The notes under the pieces are model-generated. The model was given only the letters and a program-made list of their open reading frames with translations, searched no databases and was not told the DNA's origin. From positions 124,001 through 188,000 of the forward strand of contig NZ_JAUSUL010000003.1 of NCBI RefSeq assembly GCF_030814015.1: a DNA stretch of 64,000 bases. Reading direction: 5' to 3'. The stretch is from Amorphus orientalis. Lineage in GTDB: Bacteria > Pseudomonadota > Alphaproteobacteria > Rhizobiales > Amorphaceae. Numbering within the stretch: the first letter of the stretch is position 1; every line of letters begins with the position of its first letter. Both the position numbers and the translations under genes were made by a program. Positions 39,990 to 49,161 of the stretch are shown here, piece after piece.

Positions 39990-41285
39990 TCACTTCCAGG
40001 GCATCACCGAGTTCACCCGGCTGAACGCGTCGCCGACCTTTTCAGCCGTCCCGCTGGCCGCCCGGCGGCCGAGGCCGATCGCGCCGTTCGCGGCTTCCGG
40101 CACGAGAGCGAGCGCCGTCGACTTGGCGGCCTCGTCCCCGTCCTCGGCCTGCTGGCCGGGAGCGGGCACCACGCGTTCGCTGGACTCGCGCGGCGAGGGT
40201 TCCGGCACCGGAACGCCGCTGGCGATCAGCATCATCCGCGCCGCATCGTCGTCTTCGGCCGGAGCCGCCGCAGGAGCGGTCTCGCCACCGGTCGCCTTCG
40301 GCGCGGCGGGAGCAGTCGCATCAGCCGGGCTGGCGGCCGCAGCATCGTCATTGTCGCGGCCGAGGATACCGGCGATCCGCGCCTTGCGGGCCTCCCAGTC
40401 CTCTTCACGCTGCTCGCGGCGCTCCTTCTGGGCCAGGATCTGCTGAACCAGCTCGTTGTCGCGCCGCTGCTTGGAGGCGACGGCGAACCAGATGTCCTGC
40501 GGGACCTGATAGTCCGGGCAGGCGCTGGAGGCGCGGAAGCTCTGCCCGGCGGGCGCTTCGGCGTTGAACACGTAGCGGTGGCCGCAGACCGCCACCTGAG
40601 GCTCCTGGCTGGTCACCTCGAAGTGGTCGTAGCCTTCCTTCAGCATCGACCAGAACGGCATGTTCGGGTTGTCGTGATGCTTGGCCATGTTCTCCGGAGT
40701 CATGCGGAACGGGAACGCCTGGACCTGGAACGCACGCTGACCGCCGCGGAACGCTTCGCGGCCGAGCGCATAGATTTCCTCGATCTGCTCGTCCTCCATG
40801 GCGTAGCAGCCGCGCGAGGAGCAGTCGCCGTGCACCATCAGGAACGAGCCGGTCCGGCCGAGCGACTGATCGTAGGCGTTGGGAAAGCCGAGATTGAACG
40901 CCAGGTGGTAGCTCGACTTCGGATTCATCTGGGCGGGATAGATCGTGTAGAAGCCTTCGGGCGACTGCCGGTCGCCTTCCTTCTTCTTCGGACCGAGCTC
41001 GCCCGACCACGCGCAGATCTCGTAGGTCTCGAGAAGCGCGTACTTGCCCTCGCGCGTCTCCTTCCAGACCTCCAGTTCGCTCTCTTCCTTGAAGATGCGA
41101 ACCAGGATCGGCGACGTCTTCGTCATGTTCATGCGGTCGATCTTGGCGACCAGCTTGGGGCTCAGCGGCTTCATGTGCTTGGGCAGGTCGGACACCTGAC
41201 AGCCGGCGACGACGAGCCCGAGCACGGCGGCGGCCAGAACCCCGCGCCAGCTGGACAGAATGCCTCGGCTCAACTTCACGTCCAT
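39990..41285 (-). CDS. YkuD-type L,D-transpeptidase lipoprotein
   Basis: A 431-residue protein with a lipoprotein signal (LVVAGC, Cys29). The YkuD catalytic motif is VHGDCSSRGCYAM with the predicted nucleophile Cys160. It resembles the YafK branch of L,D-transpeptidases. A second conserved region follows (MTPENMAKHHDNPNMPFWSMLKEGYDHFE). The last ~130 residues are low-complexity, rich in Ala, Pro, Asp and Glu. It should act in the periplasm on peptidoglycan cross-links or on peptidoglycan-protein links. ATG 41285 is preferred over the GTG directly before it. Confidence 0.87.
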   Translation of the reverse strand: MDVKLSRGILSSWRGVLAAAVLGLVVAGCQVSDLPKHMKPLSPKLVAKIDRMNMTKTSPILVRIFKEESELEVWKETREGKYALLETYEICAWSGELGPKKKEGDRQSPEGFYTIYPAQMNPKSSYHLAFNLGFPNAYDQSLGRTGSFLMVHGDCSSRGCYAMEDEQIEEIYALGREAFRGGQRAFQVQAFPFRMTPENMAKHHDNPNMPFWSMLKEGYDHFEVTSQEPQVAVCGHRYVFNAEAPAGQSFRASSACPDYQVPQDIWFAVASKQRRDNELVQQILAQKERREQREEDWEARKARIAGILGRDNDDAAAASPADATAPAAPKATGGETAPAAAPAEDDDAARMMLIASGVPVPEPSPRESSERVVPAPGQQAEDGDEAAKSTALALVPEAANGAIGLGRRAASGTAEKVGDAFSRVNSVMPWK

Positions 41286-41480
41286 CACCCTTCGGTTCGC
41301 AGTGACTGGTGAGTTTCACACCATCCGGATTGTGCAGTCTACCCGATCCCGGTTGCCAAACCGTAACCACGACGGCGGCCGGGCCGGAGACGCACGTCCG
41401 GCGTTTTGCCCATGTCTCACGAGACTATCGGAACACACGCCAAATACGGCGTAGTTGTGGCCGCGAAAAAGTTCCCGCGC

Positions 41481-42443
41481 TCAACGCTCGAGAGTGCGTC
41501 CGATTGCGAGAAATTTGTCACGCCTGGCCTGCTTCAGGCTGTCGCGGTCCTGGCTCACGAGCTCCGTCAGCCGGCGTTCGATGGCATCGCCCACAGCCGC
41601 CATCATCGTCTCGCGCTGACGATGGGCGCCGCCGAGCGGCTCCGCGACGATCTCGTCGATCACCCCGAGCTTGAGAAGATCCTGGGCGGTGATCTTCATG
41701 TTCGACGCAGCTTCCTGGGCCTTGGCCGAATCGTGCCACAGAATGGAGGCGGCCCCTTCCGGCGAGATCACGCTGTAGATCGAATGTTCGAGCATCAGCA
41801 CCCGGTTGGCAGTGGCGAGCGCGATGGCGCCGCCGGACCCGCCTTCGCCGATCACGACGGCGACGTTCGGGACGCCGAGCGCCAGGCACTGCTCGGTCGA
41901 GCGCGCGATCGCCTCCGCCTGGCCGCGCTCCTCCGCGCCGATGCCCGGATAGGCGCCGGCCGTGTCGACCAGGGCGATCACCGGCAGGGAAAACCGGTCG
42001 GCCATCTTCATCAGCCGAACGGCCTTGCGGTAGCCTTCCGGCCGCGCCATGCCGAAATTGTGCCGCAGCCGGGAAGCGGTGTCGTGACCTTTTTCCTGGC
42101 CGAGAATCGCGACCGGGGCTCCACGAAAGCGGCCGAGACCGGCCAGGATCGCCGAATCCTCGCCATAGAGGCGGTCGCCGGCGAGCGGCACGAAATCGCT
42201 GATCAGGGAGGCGACGTAGTCGGACGCGTGGGGCCGGTCGGGATGCCGTGCGACCTGGGCCTTCTGCCAGGGCGTCAGCTTCGCGTAGATGTCCTTCAGA
42301 GCCTGCTGCGCCTTGCCCTCAAGCCGCGCGATCTCGTCGTCGACGTCGACGGAGCGACCGTCCTCTGTCCCGAGAGCCTTCAGCTCTTCCAGCTTGCCGA
42401 CCAGGTCGGCGACCGGCTTCTCGAACTCCAGAAAGCTGTGCAT
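41481..42443 (-). CDS. accA: Acetyl-CoA carboxylase carboxyltransferase subunit alpha
   Basis: A 320-residue carboxyltransferase subunit making malonyl-CoA for fatty acid synthesis. Evidence: [20 protein letters not shown] at the start, [40 protein letters not shown], and [12 protein letters not shown]. The start at 42443 gives the usual length (~317-320). The frame continues 22 codons upstream into xerD sequence, which is not conserved. It lies 62 bases downstream of xerD on the same strand. Confidence 0.96.
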   Translation of the reverse strand: MHSFLEFEKPVADLVGKLEELKALGTEDGRSVDVDDEIARLEGKAQQALKDIYAKLTPWQKAQVARHPDRPHASDYVASLISDFVPLAGDRLYGEDSAILAGLGRFRGAPVAILGQEKGHDTASRLRHNFGMARPEGYRKAVRLMKMADRFSLPVIALVDTAGAYPGIGAEERGQAEAIARSTEQCLALGVPNVAVVIGEGGSGGAIALATANRVLMLEHSIYSVISPEGAASILWHDSAKAQEAASNMKITAQDLLKLGVIDEIVAEPLGGAHRQRETMMAAVGDAIERRLTELVSQDRDSLKQARRDKFLAIGRTLER

Positions 42444-42505
42444 GCGCCCTTCGGTTTCCTGCGTGATTGGGATCGGCGGGACCGTGAGACCGGCGGCCCG
42501 TGAAG

Positions 42506-43438
42506 TCAAGCAGCGCTCTCCGCCAGCGGGTGATGCTCACCCACCAGCCGCGCGAGGCGCTCCGCGAGCACATGGGTATAGATCTCGGTGGTTCCAATGT
42601 CCGCGTGGCCGAGAAGCTGCTGCACGACCCTGAGATCGGCGCCATTCTGGAGCAAATGGCTGGCGAAGGCGTGGCGCAGCACGTGCGGCGACACCCGCGA
42701 GGGCTGGATCCCGGCGGCGACGGCGGCGTCCTTCAGGTCCCGGGCGAAGGCCTGCCGGGTGAGATGGCCGCTGTCGCTGTCGGCCGGAAAGAGATGCCGG
42801 CTGCGCGCCAGCGCCGGCAGGGCCTCCACCGCCTGGCGGAAGCGCAGCATCGCCCGGCAGGCGCTGTCGGTCAGCGGCACCAGGCGTTCGCGGCCGCCCT
42901 TGCCCTTCACCAGCAGCATCGGCTCGCGCGGGCGGCTGGCCGTCGCCGGCAGCGACACCAGCTCGGAAACCCGCATTCCGGTGGCATAGAGAAGCTCCAG
43001 GAGCGCATGGGTTCTGAGCGCCTTGATCGCCTTTCTGGGCGACAGGTCCGCCCTCTCCGCGCCGGCGCGCGCGGTCTCGATCAGCCGGTCGACCTCTTCC
43101 TCGGAGAGGATCTTCGGCAGCGGCCGTACCCGCTTCGGGCGCGCGATGCGGCCGGACGGATCGTCGGAGCGATCGCCTTCGGCATGCAGGAAGCGGTAGA
43201 AGCGCCTCAGCGCCGACAGCTTGCGGGCCTGGCTGGAGGCGGCAAAGCCCCGGCGGGCGAGATCGGCGAGATGGTCGGAGATGTCCTGGGAGGTCGCGCC
43301 GGCCAGCGAGCGCCCGTCGAGCCCCTCGGCAAAGGCGGTCAGATCCCGCCGGTAGGCGTCCAGCGTGTTGTGCGCCGCCCCGGTCTCCACCGCGATGGCC
43401 TCCAGAAAGCGCTCGATGTCCGTTTCCGATCGGTTCAT
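42506..43438 (-). CDS. xerD: Tyrosine recombinase XerD
   Basis: A 310-residue site-specific recombinase that resolves chromosome dimers at dif with XerC. The SAM-like N-terminal core-binding domain ends near residue 100. The catalytic set is complete: R156 (GMRVSEL), K180, H252 and R255 ([12 protein letters not shown]), H278 (LLGHADI) and Y287 (IYTHV). Length and housekeeping context (accA, aroK) identify the chromosomal Xer rather than an element integrase. No dif site was noticed in the window. Confidence 0.93.
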   Translation of the reverse strand: MNRSETDIERFLEAIAVETGAAHNTLDAYRRDLTAFAEGLDGRSLAGATSQDISDHLADLARRGFAASSQARKLSALRRFYRFLHAEGDRSDDPSGRIARPKRVRPLPKILSEEEVDRLIETARAGAERADLSPRKAIKALRTHALLELLYATGMRVSELVSLPATASRPREPMLLVKGKGGRERLVPLTDSACRAMLRFRQAVEALPALARSRHLFPADSDSGHLTRQAFARDLKDAAVAAGIQPSRVSPHVLRHAFASHLLQNGADLRVVQQLLGHADIGTTEIYTHVLAERLARLVGEHHPLAESAA

Positions 43439-43493
43439 CCTGCCGACGCCTTGCTCTTGTCCTGACGATCGGCGACAGCCTAGGCTTGGAGGC

Positions 43494-43522
43494 TTGACAG
43501 GTCGTTAGCCCGGCCTTTCAAC
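43494..43522 (+). promoter_or_regulatory. Candidate aroK operon promoter (-35 box)
   Basis: TTGACA (43494-43499) is a perfect -35 hexamer in the 119-base gap between divergent xerD and aroK. The -10 positions 16-17 bases on (TTTCAA / TTCAAC) are poor. It would place the start of transcription about 30 bases before the aroK GTG. Confidence 0.35.
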
Positions 43523-43557
43523 CGGAATCCTCAGGAACCCGATCTCGCGAGTCCCCA

Positions 43558-44169
43558 GTGTCCGCCGCGCAGAGCCCCGTCTCAGCCCAGAAGCCGTCGC
43601 CCGACAGCGTCCTGTCGCGGCTGGGCGCGCGCTCGCTGGTGCTCGTCGGCATGCCCGGGGCCGGCAAGTCTTCCATCGGCCGGCGCCTGGCCGCCCGGCT
43701 CGACCTCCCCTTCGTCGACGCCGATCACGAGATCGAGGCGGCGGCGGGCATGGCGATCCCCGACATCTTCGAGATCCACGGCGAAGCCGCGTTCCGAGAC
43801 GGCGAGCGGCGGGTGATCCGGCGCCTTCTGGCCGAGCGCCAGCTCGTTCTGGCAACCGGCGGCGGTGCGTTCATGTCCGCGGAGACCCGGCGGTCGATCG
43901 CCGAGGCCGGTCTCTCGATCTGGCTGAAGGCCGACCACGCGACGCTGATGCAGCGGGTTCGGCGACGCGCCAACCGGCCGCTCCTGGCCGGCACCGACCC
44001 GGAGGGCACCATGCGCCGCCTCCAGGAGGAGCGCGAACCCGTCTTCGGGACGTCGGATCTGGTCGTCGATTCCTGGGACGGCCCCCACGAAGCGATCGTC
44101 GCATCCATCCTGACGGCGCTGGAGCATTATTTGGACGGCCACGCCCCGGCGGTCCCGGAGACGAAATGA
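43558..44169 (+). CDS. aroK: Shikimate kinase
   Basis: A 203-residue P-loop kinase phosphorylating shikimate in the chorismate pathway. Walker A is GMPGAGKSSIG (31-41), then DADHEIEAAAGM, and the GGGAFM substrate loop with preceding RRLLAERQLVLAT. The N-terminus before residue 25 is unconserved, so the GTG start at 43558 is tentative. Its stop overlaps the aroB ATG (ATGA), and aroK-aroB adjacency is widespread. Confidence 0.94.
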   Translation: MSAAQSPVSAQKPSPDSVLSRLGARSLVLVGMPGAGKSSIGRRLAARLDLPFVDADHEIEAAAGMAIPDIFEIHGEAAFRDGERRVIRRLLAERQLVLATGGGAFMSAETRRSIAEAGLSIWLKADHATLMQRVRRRANRPLLAGTDPEGTMRRLQEEREPVFGTSDLVVDSWDGPHEAIVASILTALEHYLDGHAPAVPETK

Positions 44170-45293
44170 CAGTGGACGACACCACCCCCCTTCTGACCGT
44201 TCCGGTTTCCCTCGGAGATCGCAGCTACGACATCTTCATCGGATCCGGTCTCCTGGCCGAAGCCGGCGAACGGCTGGCCGGGCTCGCCCCCGGCGGCCGG
44301 GCCATGGTGGTCACCGACGAAACGGTCGCCGAGCGCCATTTGCCTGCGCTCATGGCAGCGCTGGAATCGGCGAAGGTCCCGGCCGAGGCGTTCGTGGTGC
44401 CGGCCGGCGAGGCGACCAAGTCGTTCGCGGAACTGGAACGCCTGGTCGACGCGGTTCTGACGGCCCGCCTGGAGCGCGGCGACACGATCGTCGCGCTCGG
44501 CGGTGGTGTGGTCGGTGATCTAGCCGGGTTCGCGGCCGGCATCGTGCGCCGCGGCATGGCGTTCGTGCAGATCCCCACGACCCTCCTGGCCCAGGTGGAT
44601 TCGTCGGTCGGCGGCAAGACCGGCATAAACACCGCCCACGGCAAGAACCTGGTCGGGGTGTTCCATCAGCCGCAGTTCGTCCTGATCGACACCGACCTCC
44701 TGGCCACCCTTCCCCCCCGCCATCTGAAAGCGGGCTATGCGGAGGTGGTGAAGTACGGCCTCATCGACGATCCCGTGTTCTTCGGCTGGCTGGAAGCGAA
44801 CGCTCCGGCCGTGTTTGCCGGCGGGCCGGCACTTGCCGAAGCCATTGCCGCCAGTTGCCGCGCCAAGGCCCGCGTCGTGGCGGCGGACGAACGCGAGGCC
44901 GGCAACCGGGCCCTGCTCAATCTCGGCCACACCTTCGGCCACGCGCTGGAAGCGGCCGTCGGATATGGCGGCGATCTGGTTCACGGCGAGGCGGTGGCGA
45001 TCGGCATGGCGATGGCGTTCCGCCTGTCCACGCTGCTCGGCTTCTGCCCGGCGGAGGACGCGGTCCGGGTCGAGCGGCACCTGCACGCCGTCGGACTGCT
45101 GGCCGACCTGACCGAAGTTCCAGCCACCGCCCGCGATCCCGCCCGTCTCCTGGCGCTGATGGCCCAGGACAAGAAGGTGCAGCGCGGCGCCCTGACCCTG
45201 ATTCTGACCCGCGGCATCGGCCGCTCCTTTATCGCCCACGACGTCGCCGCCGACGTCATTGCGGATTTTCTGGAGGATGAGACAGCGCGATGA
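44166..45293 (+). CDS. aroB: 3-dehydroquinate synthase
   Basis: A 375-residue NAD- and Zn-dependent enzyme converting DAHP to 3-dehydroquinate. Evidence: VALGGGVVGDLAGFAAG, the PTTLLAQVDSSVGGKTGIN stretch, LKAGYAEVVKYGLI and the metal-site LLNLGHTFGHALE with a following HGEAVAIGM. Full length. It overlaps aroK at the start and the HlyC/CorC gene at the end, both by ATGA. Confidence 0.96.
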   Translation: MTVDDTTPLLTVPVSLGDRSYDIFIGSGLLAEAGERLAGLAPGGRAMVVTDETVAERHLPALMAALESAKVPAEAFVVPAGEATKSFAELERLVDAVLTARLERGDTIVALGGGVVGDLAGFAAGIVRRGMAFVQIPTTLLAQVDSSVGGKTGINTAHGKNLVGVFHQPQFVLIDTDLLATLPPRHLKAGYAEVVKYGLIDDPVFFGWLEANAPAVFAGGPALAEAIAASCRAKARVVAADEREAGNRALLNLGHTFGHALEAAVGYGGDLVHGEAVAIGMAMAFRLSTLLGFCPAEDAVRVERHLHAVGLLADLTEVPATARDPARLLALMAQDKKVQRGALTLILTRGIGRSFIAHDVAADVIADFLEDETAR

Positions 45294-46567
45294 GTTCGCT
45301 GGAACTGTGGCTTACTGGTGCGTCTATTCTCGTTCTTTTGTGTCTATCCGGCTTCTTTTCTGGCACCGAGACCGCCATTACTGCGGCGTCGCGCGCCCGG
45401 ATGCATCAACTGGAAAAGGCGGGTGACCGGCGCGCGCCCGTCGCCGGCAAGCTCATCGACATCCGCGAGCGGCTGATCGGGGCAATCCTGCTCGGCAACA
45501 ACCTCGTAAACATCCTTGCTTCGGCACTGACGACGAGCGCCCTGATCGCGATCTTCGGCGATGCCGCCGTGGCCTACGCCACCATCATCATGACGGTGCT
45601 CGTCGTGGTGTTTTCCGAGGTGTTGCCCAAGACCTGGGCGATCTCCAATCCGGACCGGTTCGCGCTTGCCGTCGCACCCATCGCCCGCGCCGTCGTCGTG
45701 ATTTTCGGGCCGGTGACCGCGGCCGTACAGGTCTTCGTGCGCTGGCTCCTGCGCCGCCTGGGCGTCGACGTCGACGAGAATTCCGGCATCTCCCCGCACG
45801 AGGAAATCCGCGGAACGGTCGATCTGCAGCACATGCAGGGCGGCCTGCACAAGGCCGAACGCGACCGTCTCGGCGGCCTGCTGGACCTGGCCGAGCTGGA
45901 AGTCTCCGACATCATGAAGCATCGCACCAAGATGCAGATGCTGAACGCCGACGAACCGGCGGCAACGGTCGTGGACCAGGCGCTGGCCAGCCCCTACACG
46001 CGCCTGCCGCTGTGGCGCGGCGAGCCGGAGAACATCGTGGGCATTCTCCACGCCAAGGATCTCCTGCGTGCGCTGCACGCCGCCGAAGGCGAGGTCGACG
46101 CGCTCGACATCATGACCATTGCCAAGCCGCCGTGGTTCGTGCCCGACGCCACCAACCTGCACGACCAGCTCAACGCCTTCCTCAAGCGGAAATCCCATTT
46201 CGCCCTGGTCGTCGACGAGTACGGCGAGGTGATGGGGCTGGTGACCCTCGAGGACATCATCGAGGAGATCGTCGGCGAGATTTCCGACGAGCACGACATC
46301 GTGGTGGAGGGCGTGCGGCCGCAGCCGGACGGCACGCTCCTCGTCGACGGCGGCGTCACCATCCGCGACCTGAACCGGGCCCTCGACTGGACCCTGCCGG
46401 ACGACGAAGCCACCACCGCGGCCGGTCTGGTGATCCACGAGGCGCGCATGATTCCGGAGGAGAAGCAGGCCTTCACCTTCCACGGCGTCCGGTTCGTGGT
46501 GGAGAAGAAGGACCGCAACCGGATCACGCTCCTGCGGGTGCAGCAGGTGCCCCAGCAGGAAGCCTGA
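45290..46567 (+). CDS. HlyC/CorC family transporter (DUF21-CBS)
   Basis: A 425-residue membrane protein. The N-terminal DUF21/CNNM domain (about 1-190) has SGFFSGTETAITAASRARMHQ and LGNNLVNILASALTTS. A CBS pair follows (VSDIMKHRTKMQML, HFALVVDEYGEVMGLVTLEDI), and the C-terminus is a CorC/HlyC FAD-like domain (GVTIRDLNRALDW). The family is linked to Mg2+/Co2+ homeostasis. The gene is translationally coupled to aroB, an arrangement common in Hyphomicrobiales with no evident biochemical link. Confidence 0.9.
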   Translation: MSSLELWLTGASILVLLCLSGFFSGTETAITAASRARMHQLEKAGDRRAPVAGKLIDIRERLIGAILLGNNLVNILASALTTSALIAIFGDAAVAYATIIMTVLVVVFSEVLPKTWAISNPDRFALAVAPIARAVVVIFGPVTAAVQVFVRWLLRRLGVDVDENSGISPHEEIRGTVDLQHMQGGLHKAERDRLGGLLDLAELEVSDIMKHRTKMQMLNADEPAATVVDQALASPYTRLPLWRGEPENIVGILHAKDLLRALHAAEGEVDALDIMTIAKPPWFVPDATNLHDQLNAFLKRKSHFALVVDEYGEVMGLVTLEDIIEEIVGEISDEHDIVVEGVRPQPDGTLLVDGGVTIRDLNRALDWTLPDDEATTAAGLVIHEARMIPEEKQAFTFHGVRFVVEKKDRNRITLLRVQQVPQQEA

Positions 46568-46598
46568 GGCGTTCCGCCGGTGCCAGGCGCGCCGGTGC

Positions 46599-48014
46599 TC
46601 AGTACGCTCTGGAGCGGCGGAACAGGACCGCGAACGGCGTGATCGCGAGGATGTAGAGGTCCAGCCCGAGCGACCAGTTGTCGATATATTCGACGTCGTA
46701 ACGCACCCGCATCTGGAGCTTTTCGGGGCTGTCGGTCTCGCCGCGCCAGCCGTTCACCTGGGCCCACCCTGTGATGCCCGGCTTGACGCGGTAGCGATGG
46801 CTGTAGCGGGCGACGGCGCGCTCGAAGCTCTCGTCGCCGACCTTCGTGCCCGGCGCGTGGGGTCGCGGCCCGACCAGGGACATGTCGCCCTTCAGGACGT
46901 TCCAGAACTGGGGCAGCTCGTCGAGGCTCATGCGCCTCAGGAACCACCCCACCCGGGTAACGCGCCGGTCGTTGCGCGTCGCCTGCCGGGCGCCCTCCGG
47001 GTCGGCCATCGCGGCATGCATGGTTCGGAACTTGTAGATCGTGAACAGCTCGCCGTTGAAGCCGCGGCGCGGCTGGCGGAACAGGATCGGCCCCCCGGTG
47101 TCGAGGCGGACGGCGATCGCGATCAGAACCATGATCGGCGCAAGCAGTAGAAGCAGCAGGCTGGAGAGAACCTTGTCCTCGAACAGCTTGATCACCCCGG
47201 CCCAGCCGACAATCGGCGCGTCGGCGAGCCGCGGCAGCGGCACCCCGGCGACCGTGAACGTCGCCCCGCGCATCACCCGCCACATGATCAGGTCCGGCGC
47301 CAGCAGGATCGTCACCGGGTAGCTGTCGAACATAGCGCTGATCTGGGTAAGCCGGGCCTCCGCATTGAACGGCAGCGCGAGGATGATCGTATCGACCTTT
47401 CCGGCCGCGACGGCCTCCTGGAGCTCCTGCAGGCCGCCGAGGCGCTGGAGGCCTGCGACCACCAGGCGCTCTTCCTCTTCGCGTTCGTCATAGTAGCCGA
47501 CGATCTGAACGCTCGGGTCCTGCTTGTCCGCGATGTGGGCCAGGAGCTGCTTGCCCTGGTCGCCCCCGCCATAGATCGCCGTCCGGCGAACCAGCGCACC
47601 GCGGCGCATCACCCGGGTCAGGATCGAGGCCACGGCCACGCGGGAGGACACCAGGCCGATCCAGGCCAGTGCGAGCCAGATGGCGGCCCAGAGCCGGGAA
47701 TAGGTCTCCGATTCCTTGAAGGCGAACGCGATCGTGGCCAGCACGGCTCCGGTGAGAAGCAGAGCCACGGTGATCTGGAGCACCTTGATGCCCTGAATGA
47801 GATAGGGCTGTTCGCTGTATCCCTTGTTGAGCCGCAGCACGGAGATGCAGACCAGCGATCCCAGAGCGGCCGCCAGCAGATATTCCTGCGCCTGTTCGAC
47901 CGCGAGCCCGGGATAGATGATGTAGGCGGCGAGGCCGAGCACCATCAGGAGCAGCAGATCACCGACCTGCTGGAGTTCCGAGATTTGCTGGAGGCGCAGC
48001 GGCGATCTGACCAT
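46599..48014 (-). CDS. Undecaprenyl-phosphate glucose-1-phosphate transferase (WcaJ/ExoY family)
   Basis: A 471-residue polyprenyl-phosphate hexose-1-phosphate transferase that starts a polysaccharide repeat unit. It has four N-terminal hydrophobic segments, a nucleotide-fold-like middle (RTAIYGGGDQGKQLLAHIAD) and a bacterial sugar-transferase catalytic domain (KLFEDKVLSSLLLLLLAP, PRRGFNGELFTIYKFRTM, RRMSLDELPQFWNVLKGDMS, GPRP). It begins the surface-polysaccharide cluster that continues to 52.9 kb and converges with the HlyC/CorC gene. Confidence 0.92.
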   Translation of the reverse strand: MVRSPLRLQQISELQQVGDLLLLMVLGLAAYIIYPGLAVEQAQEYLLAAALGSLVCISVLRLNKGYSEQPYLIQGIKVLQITVALLLTGAVLATIAFAFKESETYSRLWAAIWLALAWIGLVSSRVAVASILTRVMRRGALVRRTAIYGGGDQGKQLLAHIADKQDPSVQIVGYYDEREEEERLVVAGLQRLGGLQELQEAVAAGKVDTIILALPFNAEARLTQISAMFDSYPVTILLAPDLIMWRVMRGATFTVAGVPLPRLADAPIVGWAGVIKLFEDKVLSSLLLLLLAPIMVLIAIAVRLDTGGPILFRQPRRGFNGELFTIYKFRTMHAAMADPEGARQATRNDRRVTRVGWFLRRMSLDELPQFWNVLKGDMSLVGPRPHAPGTKVGDESFERAVARYSHRYRVKPGITGWAQVNGWRGETDSPEKLQMRVRYDVEYIDNWSLGLDLYILAITPFAVLFRRSRAY

Positions 48015-48038
48015 GGGGCGAGACCTGTTCGCGTCAGC

Positions 48039-48881
48039 TCACGTGCGGGCGAGCACGGAATAAAGGACCGGCGTTCGGACCGGCTCGATCTTTGAGGAGG
48101 GCGCATAGAGTGCCAGCCCCATCGAGTGCAGGTCGATGACGACCGGAAACCGGCTGTCCTTCAGGATTTCCGACCAGGCCAGCTTCATGCCGTCCGACCA
48201 GCGGACGTCGTCATAGACGAAGATCGCCCCCTCGACCGATCGCTCCGCGATGGCGTCGGTATAGGCGAGCGTCGGTTCGTACTGGTGGTTGCCGTCGATG
48301 AAGGCCATGTCGATCGGCGCCGCGTCGGCGATCGCTCCGGACAGCGTGTCCTCGAACAGGCCGACCCGAGTTTCGATCCCGCCGATCGCCAGATCCCGGT
48401 GAAGCGCCCTGGCGACTTCGATACGGTAGGGTGAGACATCGAGGCTCAGGACCCGTCCGGACCCGCCTGCGTCCTTGAGCCCAGCCCCCAGGAAGGCGGA
48501 GGAAATGCCGACATTTGTACCAAGTTCCAGGATCGACGCCGGGTTCAGCCGTCTGGCGAGCGCATAGAGAAGCACCGCCTGGGACGGCGGCTTGCTGACC
48601 CCGCAGGCGTCCGCGACCGTTATCCCGTCATCGAAGGGCCCGGGCGTGCCCTGGGTCCCATCGGCCAGCGGCCGTGTATCCGCCGCCATGGCCGTCCGCG
48701 CCGCCTCGATCGCCCGGATGGCGGCCGGCGGATCGGACTTCAGGCCGTAGACCGCCTCGATCGCCTCCACCAGGGCTGCGCAATCGACGCCGTCCGTGGC
48801 CGCAACCTTCCGCAACGTCGCCTTGTCGCGCGGCGCGAAGGCGCGCCGGACGGCCTGTTTCGCGGATCCTATGATCGACAT
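48039..48881 (-). CDS. SAM-dependent methyltransferase, polysaccharide cluster
   Basis: A 280-residue class I methyltransferase. Motif I is SILELGTNVGISSAF (116-130), followed by SLDVSPYRIEVAR and a metal-site-like DMAFIDGNHQYEPT, as in the TylF/CmcI and O-methyltransferase-24 groups. It lies 24 bases upstream of the sugar-transferase gene on the same strand, so sugar O-methylation during polysaccharide synthesis is a reasonable inference. The start at 48881 is used because upstream in-frame sequence is unconserved Arg/Gly-rich. Confidence 0.75.
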   Translation of the reverse strand: MSIIGSAKQAVRRAFAPRDKATLRKVAATDGVDCAALVEAIEAVYGLKSDPPAAIRAIEAARTAMAADTRPLADGTQGTPGPFDDGITVADACGVSKPPSQAVLLYALARRLNPASILELGTNVGISSAFLGAGLKDAGGSGRVLSLDVSPYRIEVARALHRDLAIGGIETRVGLFEDTLSGAIADAAPIDMAFIDGNHQYEPTLAYTDAIAERSVEGAIFVYDDVRWSDGMKLAWSEILKDSRFPVVIDLHSMGLALYAPSSKIEPVRTPVLYSVLART

Positions 48882-49028
48882 CGATCGGGTACTCCGATGA
48901 CCGGAGCGACCGGTGCGCCCACACCAAGCCCCTCGTAAAAATGCGTCGCGCGTCGCACCACCGGCCCGGCGGGTGACGCCATGCGCGTTCCGCGGCGCCG
49001 GACCCTCGCCCGGCTCGCAGTCGCGGTG

Positions 49029-49076
49029 CATATAGCTTTATCGGTCGCTTATACATCCTTAAAATCTGGACATTAG
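49029..49076. promoter_or_regulatory. AT-rich promoter-like island between divergent polysaccharide genes
   Basis: The gap 48882-49161 separates divergent methyltransferase and ABC-transporter genes. This 48-base stretch is strikingly AT-rich for the window and contains TATAGC, TTATACAT and TTAAAATC. It probably holds back-to-back promoters, but no convincing paired -35/-10 boxes could be fixed by eye. Confidence 0.35.
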
Positions 49077-49161
49077 ACGTCTGCTGCGTGCACGACTGGA
49101 CGCACTCCGCTCATGTCACCGGCGCTACCGATGCCGGACTCCAAAGCCGGTTTCGTCGATC

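Noticed and set aside
42506-43438. Tyrosine recombinase as the integrase of a mobile element
   Set aside because: Housekeeping neighbours, XerD length and absence of att-like direct repeats or cargo genes indicate the chromosomal XerD.
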